Of a DNA stretch of 64,000 nt, positions 1 through 10,904 are shown one piece after another. The stretch's first letter is position 1, and every line of letters begins with the position of its first letter. Source of the DNA: Baylisascaris procyonis. Lineage: Eukaryota > Nematoda > Chromadorea > Rhabditida > Ascarididae. The position numbers and the translations under genes are program-made. The notes beneath the pieces are model-generated. The model had not been told where the DNA came from and ran no database searches. It saw only the letters and a list, made by a program, of their open reading frames with translations. The stretch lies in NCBI GenBank assembly GCA_037389465.1, contig JAZARR010000019.1, positions 1 to 64,000 of the forward strand. The letters are read 5' to 3'.

Positions 1-296
1 TTTTCTGGGATTTGCCCATTTGCAAATTTAGTTAAAGGGTTAATTGAGGGTATCTGTTTGAGAAGCTCTTGTTTAATGCAGTCTTATAAAGGGCCCGTTT
101 ACGGTGATCATTCGCCCGGCTTTTGTTTTGATTTAACGTTTATCTTTTTCCATTATTAAATTGCGGTACTCGGCATTTCAATGTTTTAACGTGGAGGGGT
201 CGAAAATTACAAATAAAAAATTTCTTGGTTATTGTTGATGATAAGGCTGTTATTTTTAATATAAAATGTTTTGAGGAAAGAATATGATGATTTTAG

Positions 297-1694
297 TTGA
301 ATAGTTCTCTTGGAAATGCTCTATTCGAATCGCTTTCTCGTCTCTCAAAGGACAACCTCATCGCATTGGTACGAAGTTTGCCGATCAAAGAAATATCAAA
401 AGCTGATACTCCAAATTCTACGAACACGGTTTGTTTCACTGCTCTGTTTTGTTTATTTATTTATTATTTATTTATTATTTATTTTGCTTTGTTATGTTTG
501 TTTGTTCGTTTGCTTTTAGATTTGTTTCGTTTTGTTTTCTTTTGGGGAGGGGTCGATGAGAGATTGAAGGGGATTTTTAGGCAGTATGGCACCAAAATTG
601 TATAGGGTAATACCATGTAGCTATGAAGGAATGGGCATTAATTGTTTTCAAAAGGTAATGTTTCACGAAGGATGTTTCAGTTGGTCCCGCTAAGCTTTGA
701 ACAACGCTTTTTTGTCTGCTCATAGAATTAACTAGCTTATCTGATTCAAACCTAAATTAGATTTAAGGTCATTTTCCTGCTTCCCATTTTCCTGGCTTCC
801 CATTTAAGAAAGCGACCTATTTGGTTTGCTGGTTTCCGTTCTCGTTACCGAAAATTTGCCACTTTTCACAACGGTTTGATGGTATTCTGTTTTTTTGCTT
901 CCCTCTCTCCATTTTCCCACTCTTCGATAGAATGGAAACAGAATTTTGTGGCTAACATCACTACAACGTCCTGTCGATCTGCATTTGTTTGAATGTTTAT
1001 ATGTTCGTTTACTTTTATTCCTTTCTGGAAAACGCTTCCGTCGAAATCTTAAGTCCTTAATTCAGTTGATCTTATTCTTGAAAATACAAAAGCGCGCATT
1101 ATTTTTCTTTATGATTGAATATTTATGTAAATGCCGCATTCGAAGTCGATGGTCGATTTAAGCATAATCGTCTTCTCTTAATTGCAACCTAGCCTTAATT
1201 ATAAAGGAATATATATATATTTTTTTTATTTTTTTATTTTTATTTTTTTTTAGCTTTTTATCACTCTATTGCTATCGACGTTGATCTGCTGTGCCCGCAA
1301 GAAGTGTTCACTTGCGTTGGAATGCCCATCGAGCTCAATGTTTTTGTGGCTCATCAGCACTGACCGAGTGTGCCCTCTCAATGACGAATGGTCTCCTAGC
1401 ACGCTCTCTCCACTTACTATTAGTGCCGATGATCTGCATAATCTGTGGTCTTGGTTAGAGTCGAATTTTGCGAGTCGACCGACTTCTATGGCTATTCGTA
1501 TGGCACGTATTCTGCACGTAAGCTGCGAGCAATTAAAGTGAGTGATGACTTTTTGTGTTAATCATTCATTGTGGATAGGAGATGTTTTAATATTACTGTT
1601 TTGAACGTTTTCGAAGTGCAACTTCTAGGTCAATGGAATTGTGGGCCGTATGTAAAACTATTGGATATTTGATCGGGAATAAAGGTAAAGGCAG
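297..1694 (+). CDS. Exons of an unidentified gene (partial)
   Basis: Three coding-looking exons: 297-428 (phase 0, acceptor TTTTAG, donor GTTTGT), 1254-1537 (acceptor after a long T tract, donor GTGAGT) and 1629-1694 (acceptor CTTCTAG, donor GTATGT). The last two join in phase to give ...SCEQLK-SMELWAVCKTIG.... The first encodes a leucine-rich helical stretch (NALFESLSRLSKDNLIALV) that looks like a HEAT-type helix. It weakly resembles part of the Golgi-endosome protein MON2, but too weakly to name it. Neither the start nor the stop is visible, and exons may be missing between 429 and 1253. The three exons may not all belong to one gene. A degenerate retroelement follows immediately downstream. 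Confidence 0.35.
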
Positions 1695-1730
1695 GTATGT
1701 ATCTTGAGAGAATACATGGGCTGGAGAAAT

Positions 1731-1880
1731 GGAAGGCGGACGAAGTTGTTTGTTGCGTCGGCTTTCCATCGTCGGTCCATATGTTTTTCAGTAAATCAAT
1801 GCTGCTTCGTTCATCCTTTGGGGATCTTTCCTTGGGGTTCGTTTACTTGCCCGAATTTTGCTTGGCTCTTCATCGCATCG
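1731..1880 (-). mobile_element. Degenerate LINE reverse-transcriptase tail
   Basis: The reverse complement carries a decayed version of the basic motif that ends many LINE reverse transcriptases ([12 protein letters not shown]). Here it reads RTPRKDPQRMNEA with frame breaks. The DNA resembles the clearer copy at 16.5 kb. It is a short fossil with no coding capacity. Confidence 0.25.
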
Positions 1881-2375
1881 TTCCTTGGATATAAGTATAG
1901 TTAAGAGTGGTATAAGGATAGCAACATCAACGAAAGAGGCATTCTTATTAGATTAACGTAGTAAAACAGTTTCTTTGATAAGGATGCTACTGTTGCCTGA
2001 CCATATCCCGCCGTCTCTTCCTTCTCCCTTCCCCCTCCCCCTTCCCTGAAACGTTGCCAAGAGGAGGACGATACGAAATGTTTTCAAATATGGGAATTCT
2101 GGTATATTAAATTTATAAAAAATCCTTATATCATGTTTGGCATTCCCAGTTTTCATCGGCGCTTTGTTTTCGCGTTTTTGGAAGGCAGATATGCTAATGA
2201 TTTAATCGGGTATTGGAAGAATGTATAAAATGAGGAGCGCTTCATTTGAGCTGTAAGTTTTTCCATCTTTGCCCTTCCATTTAATTTACGTTTTCATCCT
2301 TGAAGTTTTAGTCCTCTTTAAGTTGATTATTGTTCGTCACCAACTGTTCTTGTTCGCTCACTCCTTTTTTTTTAC

Positions 2376-2669
2376 TGTGAATCAGATTTTGGGGATCGTG
2401 AGTGTCAATGCGATGATTGCCTGAGTGTCGCCAACATGTTCATTTGGTGGCAAAGCGCCGAAGTATGAGCATATTGAACTCGAATGTTTCCCCAATTTCG
2501 TGATCTTATTGCTTCTTTTGTTCGCTGTGACTATGAATGCCTTGATAACACCTGTATTTGTAATTCTGAAAGGTACTGTATTAATTCTGAAAGGTACTGT
2601 ATTCACCGTTCTGGTGAATCAGTTGAGATTTTTTTAAATGAGGAAGTTTGGAGGTGTTTAGGAAGCTGA
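2376..2669 (+). other. Cysteine-rich open frame, broken by two stops
   Basis: One frame reads CESDFGDRECQCDDC, then two stops near 2457-2471, then CDYECLDNTCIC and further Cys-containing residues up to a stop at 2669. The cysteine spacing resembles EGF-like or other disulfide-rich domains. A possible donor (GTATGA) sits exactly before the first stop, but I see no acceptor for the second half. It could be two exon remnants, a pseudogene or chance. Confidence 0.2.
2561..2602 (+). repeat. 21-bp tandem duplication
   Basis: A 21-base unit starting TAATTCTGAAAGG is present twice, back to back and identical. Because 21 is a multiple of three, it keeps the cysteine-rich frame open and duplicates the residues NSERYCI. 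Confidence 0.9.
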
Positions 2670-5172
2670 TGACTTGCTGATTGTTTGATTGACACATTTC
2701 AGCAGGTAAAATTCTATATTGGTTTTTTTCTACTTTACTCTGTGTTGCTTTTCAGGAAGTGTGTCACGTAAAAGTAGATGACCAGTGACCGCTAGTGGAC
2801 AGACGAGTGGCCATACGGAACGGTCATTTTTATCAACTACTTTCCCGATTGGAGGAAAGACGATCAATCGACCGTTTTTCGGACAGCAATAAAACATTTT
2901 TCTATTTAAGGGATTCGAACTTTTTCAAGATTAGGGAATAGGGGAGAGGGAAATGGCGCAAATGTCATGTGACTGGGACAAAGCGCAAATAGGAGACGTG
3001 AGAGAAGGTTATTAACCTCCTCTTCGTCACGTATCAGCAGCGTTTCCCAACCCTTACATTCTATTTTCAGATACTCTCAAATTCCTATACTATTTCCAAA
3101 ATTCTTTCTGTTGGGGGAGGAACGTTATTTCGTAGGCAGAACGAGGTCACCAATTGAGAGTAATGAAAATATTTTTTTGGGTGGGGGGGTGGGGAGGCAG
3201 GAGAGGGGATTACGGTCAATTTTTGATCAATCCAGATATGCGTGAGTCGCTTAAGAAAGCGGCAGAATCGAAAATAGTGTCATATTTAGGCATTTTGATG
3301 CTGCAGGCAGCAGATAGGCGAATAGGTTGTTGTTGTGTGGCTTTCATAGTTTTTTTTTCATCTCGAATTACCAATTCTTATCTTATTATGTCTCTTCTTT
3401 TCTACCTTTTTTCTTAAAGAAATTTCACTAGAAAACAATGGGTGCCAACAGATATAGATACCTATCTTTGCCAAAAACATTAGCATTAATCCCATCCATC
3501 TTCTTGCCTTCATCCTAGCAGGTAAGGGATCTGTCGCTTTCCTTTTCGTGGAGATGCGAAAGTGATATTTGCCTCTCCTTAATCTCTTTTATTGTTTTGC
3601 CTCATAATTCCATTCTGTATTCCTTAAATCTTCCCCTTCCCGTTCCCCCTCCCCCCTCCCCCCTCCCTCCCCACTATACAACTATTAATTTACAAGGAGA
3701 GCATATTGTGCAGTTATCATCGCCCCTCCTTTCCAACTATCATACCAGGATTATATTGTTGTTCGAGATTCATTCTTTTATAATATTTACGTGTATTGAA
3801 ATTGATTGATTCTTTAAATTTATTCAATAGTGCTATTTTATTGCTGACATCATTACTACGTTGCATTGGTTAAAAGTTGGTAATATTATTTCATTTTGCT
3901 TATAACATTTAATTTTTGATTTTTCATAAATAATCAAATGTTTCTAATATTTCAAACGTTCATCAATAAAGAGGTTTTATTTGCTGTTTATTTCCTTTAA
4001 AGATTTATTTTAAAGGTTTCATTATCCAACCTTTGAAAGTATTTCTTTTTATTTATTTATTTTTTAAATTATTGATCAGAACTACGGTTTTATTGTTTTT
4101 TTCTCTAATTCGCCGAAGTACCTTTCAACATTGGTCGATGCTGTGCAGTATTAAGGCTAGTGGTGATCTTCTGCCCTGGAAAGGGAGGAGGCTGGATGTG
4201 GCATTGCGAACGACCCTATTGGAATTTGGGGGGGGGGGTGGGGGGAGCAGGAGGAGAGGAGGCTTTATGTCGGGGGGGGAGTAAACAGCAAGCTGTTCCT
4301 GGTAAGATTTTTCTAGAATGGTGCTACATAGCCGATCACTTTTTTAATGAACCTTGAAGTTAACGACTTTTATTGAGGACAGTGTGGTGGGGGGGAGAAA
4401 GTGGATGGGGGAACAAGAGATTGCTGGTCATCGGCGTCATCGCAGTGCTTCGAATGAAACCAAAGGCTTACCTAAGAGTACTGAATTCTTGAATGATTTG
4501 TGGGGATTAAGGTGTGCTGAGGATTGGACGGAAAAAGCAGCGGTAATAGCATAGGTGCGCTATTGTTATCCAGGAAAATCACCTTGCAGAATTGTCTCGG
4601 TCCTTTATTTACCACATACGTGGTATTTTTCAGATTTTGTTATGTTAGAGTGCAGTGAGGGGGAGCGATCCGTTCGTAAGCTGGAAAGAGAGGTCATGGG
4701 ATAAGAGAGGCTAAAGAGAGGTGATGCGACATTTTTGAAAAACTAAACTGAAACAAAGGTAGGGTGAAAACGGCGATGTAGGTTTGAGGCCGTTCTCGTT
4801 CCTTTCATGGTCTTTGAGGTGGAGCTGGAAGGAACATATGATTTCCTGACCATTAGCAGATTTGTTCTTATTAATTACGTTTTGGTGGTGTTTATATTTT
4901 TTTCTTTATTTTAAAAGAAGCTATGTATGCTACGGAGGTTATTCGGCAACAAGCATACGTGATGGCTTAGGTCAACATAATGAGTAATGGATGCGGTTGT
5001 GGAGTCGTTATCGTTGTATATTTTCCATGCTGTTTATTAATGGGATGTTGGCGAAAATAATACCTCAAAGAAGGAGGGGGAAAGAACATACAACGAGTTT
5101 TTGTGCTCATGAAGCACCACTTTAGTTAATACAAATATATACGATTGTTCTGTGAGGGTAAATGGAATAAGG

Positions 5173-5463
5173 ATGCCTTTGTGTGAGGAAGAAGGGGCGG
5201 AAAGTGCAGGGAACACCGGGGACTCAGACCCGACGACTGATATGGGGCGCCTTCATAGAAATTTAGGTTTTATAAGGTCGTCGCTGTTGAAGGTTTCCTT
5301 TGAAGAGACGATAGAGTGGTTTGTTGTGTATGACCAAGATGGTGTAACTGGCGGTTTATTAAGAATACATGCAATCACACTATCTGTAGTTAATAAGGAC
5401 CCTATTCGTCTTGAGAAAGTCGGCTACCCAAAACTGCTGTGGGCGTTTTTAAGCAAAGAATAA
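5173..5463 (+). CDS. Open frame of 96 codons, uncertain
   Basis: An uninterrupted ATG-to-TAA frame in a gene-poor region. The product would be hydrophilic at first (EEEGAESAGNTGDSD) and then mixed. I recognise no domain, signal peptide or membrane segment, and there is no supporting splice structure. It may be a chance frame or a single-exon orphan gene. Confidence 0.18.
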   Translation: MPLCEEEGAESAGNTGDSDPTTDMGRLHRNLGFIRSSLLKVSFEETIEWFVVYDQDGVTGGLLRIHAITLSVVNKDPIRLEKVGYPKLLWAFLSKE

Positions 5464-7639
5464 AGCGCATATTGGGCGAATTTGGTTGCCATCATGGAGT
5501 ATTATCACTGAATCATTCAATTATTCTCCGAAATGGGTGATTATAGGTGGTGATAAGGATTGCTGTGATTGTTATCAGTGTAGTGATAAGAATTGATATA
5601 TGAAGGTGATCTTTAAGGCTCATCGACAATGAATATGGACAGCGTTATGAACAGCCTGCGCTCAGCGATGCAAGCAGTTGTGAACACAAAACGTGCTTAT
5701 ATGAATCCTTATGAACATTTTGGTTAGTTTAAATTTAAACTTTAATAACAGAGTATATTACAGCGCTATTTGAATCAAACATTACTCCAGTTGTTATCGC
5801 AGATATAAGCGATTTAAACGGTCACTTTCCTTTATGAATTGATTAATTGGTTGTTATATGGGTGGTCACTCCGCTCAGGTTTAGTAGACGGGATGGGAAT
5901 TTTGTTGACATATCGTTGTGAATTGTGCAATTTTAAGTCGGTACTGACTATGCTGTGCAGAAAAAAAAAGAATGAAAAAAATTATGGGAGATATGTTAAT
6001 GCAAGATGAAGAACAGTTTATTCGAGATAAGGTCTCCTCAAAAAGCGCAAAGATTGACTGCTGTGGGCGGTAGCGGCGACATTTGCGCTGAAGCGCATCT
6101 GTCCGAATACATCAAGGTGCTAATCAGATTCGTTCAGGTCGTGTCAACATATTTCGTGCTGCAGTAGCCTCATATGTGGCGATATACTTTGCATTTCGAT
6201 GGAATCAAAAAGGAAGGCGGTCGCACTTCGAGCCGAGAAGATACGCGATAAGAAGAACGTAGCGAACGATGCACTTGCACGTGCACATATTATTTGATTA
6301 GCTCTAAATAATGTCGTATTATAGAATATATAAATTGTGCTGTCAAAGTAAACTTAGTGCTACGTTGTTCTCGAATCCCAGTTGACTGCCACAACTACCT
6401 AAGAGACTCGGGAATGGAGCTGTCGAAGATCCGGAGCTGTCGACGGTTCCAAGCACATCCATTTTCTGAAAGGGGACTGTAGAGGATCCGAATCGAAGGC
6501 TGATTGCTACTCCTGTGGTATGCGCTTTTCAAAGGAATCCGATGAGAAACGAAACCACCTTCCAAACGCATCGTTTTTGTTGCAGAAGGAAAGGGCATTT
6601 GCAGTAGGATGTTCTAAAGTATGAGAGTCTTTTCGTAACTTAGAGGAGGGAAGGGAGGTTCTTGAGATTCGGGTCGAGTGACTTTTAGTCTTATAGAAAG
6701 CAGCTTGTGGTCTAAATCGAATTCCCAAGTGCTAGTGCTTCCCCAGCCTCTGCCGAAAGTTGACGAATTTACTGTACCTGAGGTGGGGGAGGAAGATTAG
6801 GGCTGCAGGATGCATTACAGATATAAAAAGTATATACAGAAGTCACTCTGTGATCTGATGGTTGCTTAGGCGACTGCATTTCTGCCTATGGTCAAGCTGA
6901 ACGATGGCCACAATGCTCTTACCCATCCCCGTCCTACCTTCAAGTCATGACACTGCCACCACAGATGATGGGGCAGACCGGTCCACAGCCACAAATATTA
7001 TTCCGTGGGGCTGTTCTCTGCGATCCTGGTCGTTCGTTTCTTAGCGCTCTCCACCAAGGATCTATTGAGAAAGGAACATTTCATTGCTTCCATATAAGAG
7101 TTATCGATTTTTAAACCATTTCTAACTCAGAAAACCACCTCTTTGCTCATATAAATTAATCTACATTAAATTAGTCAGATATTCAAAAGAATTACCTTCG
7201 CGAATAATTTTTTACGGCAATACAAATGAATATTTTTTGATTTCTCTTTTGTTGGGAAAAATCCTTTGAAAAATTTTTAAACTTTTATATTCGAAATAAT
7301 CAATTTCACAAATCCCATTTCCTGAACTCTATAAAATTTAACTAAGTTCTCTATAACAATCGTGATTGATTGAAAATAAAATTTCTAAACGATGGATAAT
7401 AGTGCTATAGCCAAGGATTTGGTTTATCTCCATATCTAGTCGTCCGCGAAGTGGAAAAGATTGAAATTTTATTAAATATAACAAAAGCGATTGAAACGTT
7501 TATTATGCAAATTTATTTAAATGTCAAATATTTAAATATGAAATATTTAAATATATTTAAATATGAAATATTTTCATAAACAACCTGAGCAATATAATAC
7601 GAAATGAACAATTTAATAATTATAAATTTGTGAAAATTG

Positions 7640-7960
7640 TGTTTTCATGACGGCAATAAAACTATCAAAGAAGACATAACGGTTACAAAGTTTACATGGG
7701 AATAACGGTCCAATCCCAACTGCATAGCTTATATCAGCACCCATATAATAAAAGCTCGCATCGTTCATGCCAAGGGGCAGATCAAAACCGATACAACAAA
7801 AGGTCATGTCGGTTACGGCTATGAGGTAGGCCAGGACTTATATAATAAAAGGCCTTGCCAGTTACGACTAAGAGGTAGATACCCATTTAACAGAAATTGA
7901 TATCTGACCTATATAATAATAATAAAAGATAGCAGTTACTAAACAAAAAGCCCACTTGTT
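7640..7960. repeat. Diverged tandem repeat
   Basis: Imperfect repeats of a unit combining a CGGTTACG-like core with a TATAATAAAAG-like segment. A similar run in the opposite orientation (CTGTCGGTTACGG, TCTGTCGTTTTATTGG) lies at about 16.86-16.99 kb in a upb-1 intron, which suggests a dispersed repeat family. Confidence 0.35.
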
Positions 7961-8654
7961 TTACGATGAAACATTGGACGATTTTAATTCAAGACTCAAT
8001 ATACGAGAATCTTTATTAAGGACTACCTGGTAGCATCAAAAACGATTTGATCTCACAATTATGTGCTTATTCGATAGATTTCATCGTTGAATTAAAACCT
8101 GGTTCTCTTTCTATTAGTCACCATTTTCTATGCGAACATCGACCCAATAAACAAAGCAGAAAAGCAAAGTAATACAAAAAAAAAACGCTTTCAATTATTC
8201 AAATATTTACTAATAAAACTATTTCATAAAATAGACTTTAAAAACATTCGTTTGCAAGTATATGCCACAAAAAATTTGCATATCACCATTTCCGGTGATA
8301 ATTTATAGAAGGGTTAATTTTTATCACTAATTCGAACGTCATAAATTCGTCACTAAAATTTTATGATGGGAAATTGAAAATTCAAATTTTATCGGAAATC
8401 ATTTTACGTATCCGGAAATTACAATTATAGAGAATATGAATTTAACGATTCTTAAGGCGAAAAAGAGAGCCGAAAAATGTTTCTTCATTCATTTTTTCAG
8501 TTTTTTTCATGTTTGATTTTTGTTCGCAAAGAACAAAATTCTCGTCTCCACCTGAGTCCATCAAGCTTAAATTGGGGTTTGAAGGAGGATGGAGGAGAAG
8601 GAGGTAGGAGATGGGAAGGGGAGGCCATATATGAGTTAAAATACCTCTGACAGT

Positions 8655-9420
8655 CTATCGATCGATGGGCGACAATTTATTCGGTACTTTATCGCGTAGA
8701 AATATATATATTTGTTCTTTGATCCATTGTTTGTTGTGTGGTGCGTACATAGCTGAATTAGCATGCCATACAAAACATGAAAGATCGGCTAATCGATCAA
8801 TGAAACCGAAGAGTTGACTCACATCATAAGTTACTGACCTGAGGTCGGTTGCTGACCTCAGGTCACGATTCTGATTCTTTCGATGCACCTCGTACATTTC
8901 ACATACACCTGCAATCAATAAATCTATCTAGAAATTCATGATGCATTTCGTTTGGTTTTATTTTCCGACTATCATCTGGAGATTTTTTAACGTTTCAAAA
9001 AAAATGAGTAGGCCTGAAAATTTCTTTGATGGCTCAGCTTGATCCGTAGATTACAACTAGCAGATCCAAGAACCTGAGCTGCCTGAGGTCACGCTTAGAA
9101 GCTATCGGGCATGAGCCATTGTCTCATTCCCACTTAAACCAGAAATCTGAATATTCATTTGATTATTCTAATGTAATTTATTTACGAAAATAAATGATTC
9201 ACCTCAATTTTCCATACATTTTTCACTACCTAAAACTAAAGAAAAAGAAACACAATTAATTAAAGTACAATAAAATTCCATGGAATTATTTATAAAAACA
9301 AAACAATAAATAAATATAAAATAAAATACCATCTAAGCATTCATTAAGTGTTTCATAGTCAATCCAAGAACGTGATTGAGGTAGAGGTGTTGTTTGTATT
9401 AATAAAACTGTATGTGACAT
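8655..9420 (-). CDS. erh: Enhancer of rudimentary homolog (ERH)
   Basis: Two exons on the - strand: 9420-9330 (start MSHTVLLIQTT) and 8908-8655 (stop TAG). They join in phase 1 across a 421-nt intron with donor GTATTT and acceptor TTGCAG. The product is 114 aa; the human protein is 104. ERH is a small, deeply conserved nuclear protein that dimerises and binds RNA-processing partners. In nematodes it also takes part in piRNA processing complexes. Conserved landmarks are WIDYETLNECLDGVC, TYDVSQLFGFIDRLADLSC and APHNKQWIKEQIY. The extra length comes partly from an 18-bp tandem duplication that repeats DLRS at residues 46-55. An AG acceptor (ATTTAG) sits 14 nt upstream of the ATG, so the transcript may be trans-spliced. 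Confidence 0.94.
8829..8864 (-). repeat. 18-bp tandem duplication inside erh
   Basis: Two adjacent, slightly diverged 18-bp units encode DLRSAT and DLRSVT. Each contains a near-palindromic GACCT-AGGTC core, so together they also form a perfect 12-bp inverted repeat. Confidence 0.85.
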
Positions 9421-10385
9421 CGTCTCTTACGTTTCTAAATTCCACACCAAACCTTTCTAACATAAAATTCCTGGAAATAAATATATAAATTTATATCAAT
9501 CCCATCTAAAACGTATTGATATTTTGAACAATGGTGCATATTTAAAAAAAAGTACCAAATATATATTGAAAAACATATAAATGCGCAAAAATGAACGTTC
9601 ATGCACACAAAGTTCAATCACAGATACACCATATAGCCATATCGTCAGAAAACAAACGCATATTTGGCGTGTAGAAAACGGCGCAAATGGCCATGTGCTG
9701 AGGATTTTGTACGTTGGGACTCAATTCTCCCCCCCCCCCCCACCGAAAAAAAAACTGACAAGTTTCCTGTTCGATTTCAAACAGCCAAAGGCCACCTTCC
9801 CGCATAAGTTATTCCGGCGCACAACTCGTCGCGAATCCTAGCCGAAACATTTAAGTAGACTTGGCAAGCATCCGTTAAATCCTCATCGTCTCTGCGTCCT
9901 TATCTATCTTTTCGCGCCTTTTAGCTGATTTGAATTTGGAATGCGCGGCAGGAGTGTCGACCTTTATTGACAGTTTGAACAATGATTTCATCTATGATGC
10001 GGAACGATGAATTGTTGTAAATATTTTAATATAGACGAGGTATTTGAAATTTAACTGAAATTTTGTGAACGACGATCTCTATGATACAAATTGATCGAAT
10101 CGATGACGTGCAGGATGTCGTTGCAAGCATTCTAAAGCAAAAAATGAGACATTCTTTGGTGATGTATAGATAAAATGACACAGAAACTTTCAACCTTTTT
10201 TTTGGCGCATGCGGTTTTATTACGGTTTACTTTGTGAATATACCGGGCTTTCATCCCTCCCCTCCCTCCTATCCCTTTCAGCATCTCCTAATTCAGTCGG
10301 TTTAGGTGCTCATATATGCTTCAGAACGTCTTACAACCATTTACTTCTATTCCGAGTTGGCGAATCAATATGCGTATTGGATTTT

Positions 10386-10390
<5 letters not shown>

Positions 10391-10441
<51 letters not shown>
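10391..10441. repeat. (TA)n microsatellite
   Basis: About 50 bp of uninterrupted TA dinucleotides in the intergenic space upstream of upb-1. The open frames running through it are artefacts. Confidence 0.97.
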
Positions 10442-10443
<2 letters not shown>

Positions 10444-10904
10444 TGTGGGGCGCTTCGAATTCTGAGCTTTGAACTCATCCGAAGATCATTCATAAACCCG
10501 CTCAAATCGAGTTTTGAATTTTTTTTTTATGAAGTAGGTTGGAATTTTACAGACAGCCGATAGGTTTTATTCGTATTGGTTGAATGAAAGGATGAGTGTA
10601 CAGAGATAATTGTGGTATTTGTATTCAGCGTTTTTATGTACCTATTTCTTCAGCTTAGTTGGGTGTCCCCACCTTTTAAGAAATTTTGAGACCATTAATC
10701 TCGATGCTGAAATAGGATCTAATAACTTCCAGGGTATCGAAAGGAGCAGGGCACCGGAGTCTTTTTTTCGTTTCGACTCCATAGTTTACTTATAGCTATA
10801 GGTTTCCACCTGTCGTTATAATTGCCTCAGGCAAATTTATGTTCGATGCGTTTCCGGCTATTGCATTTTCATATTTAGAGTGTGAAGCAACGATCATCTC
10901 AACA

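Larger units (their letters stand above)
2670..8654. other. Gene-poor stretch
   Basis: No recognisable gene. It holds low-complexity G tracts (about 3180-3200 and 4229-4280), pyrimidine tracts (about 3630-3670) and AT-rich sequence (3780-4060, 7100-7620). The only notable open frame is 5173-5463. No RNA gene was seen. Confidence 0.5.

Noticed and set aside
1697..1904. Two overlapping + strand frames of about 65 codons
   Set aside because: They start inside a splice donor and cover a degenerate antisense LINE fragment.
8833..8864. Perfect 12-bp inverted repeat containing AGGTCA half-sites, like a nuclear-receptor response element
   Set aside because: It lies inside the erh coding exon and is explained by the 18-bp tandem duplication of a near-palindromic sequence.
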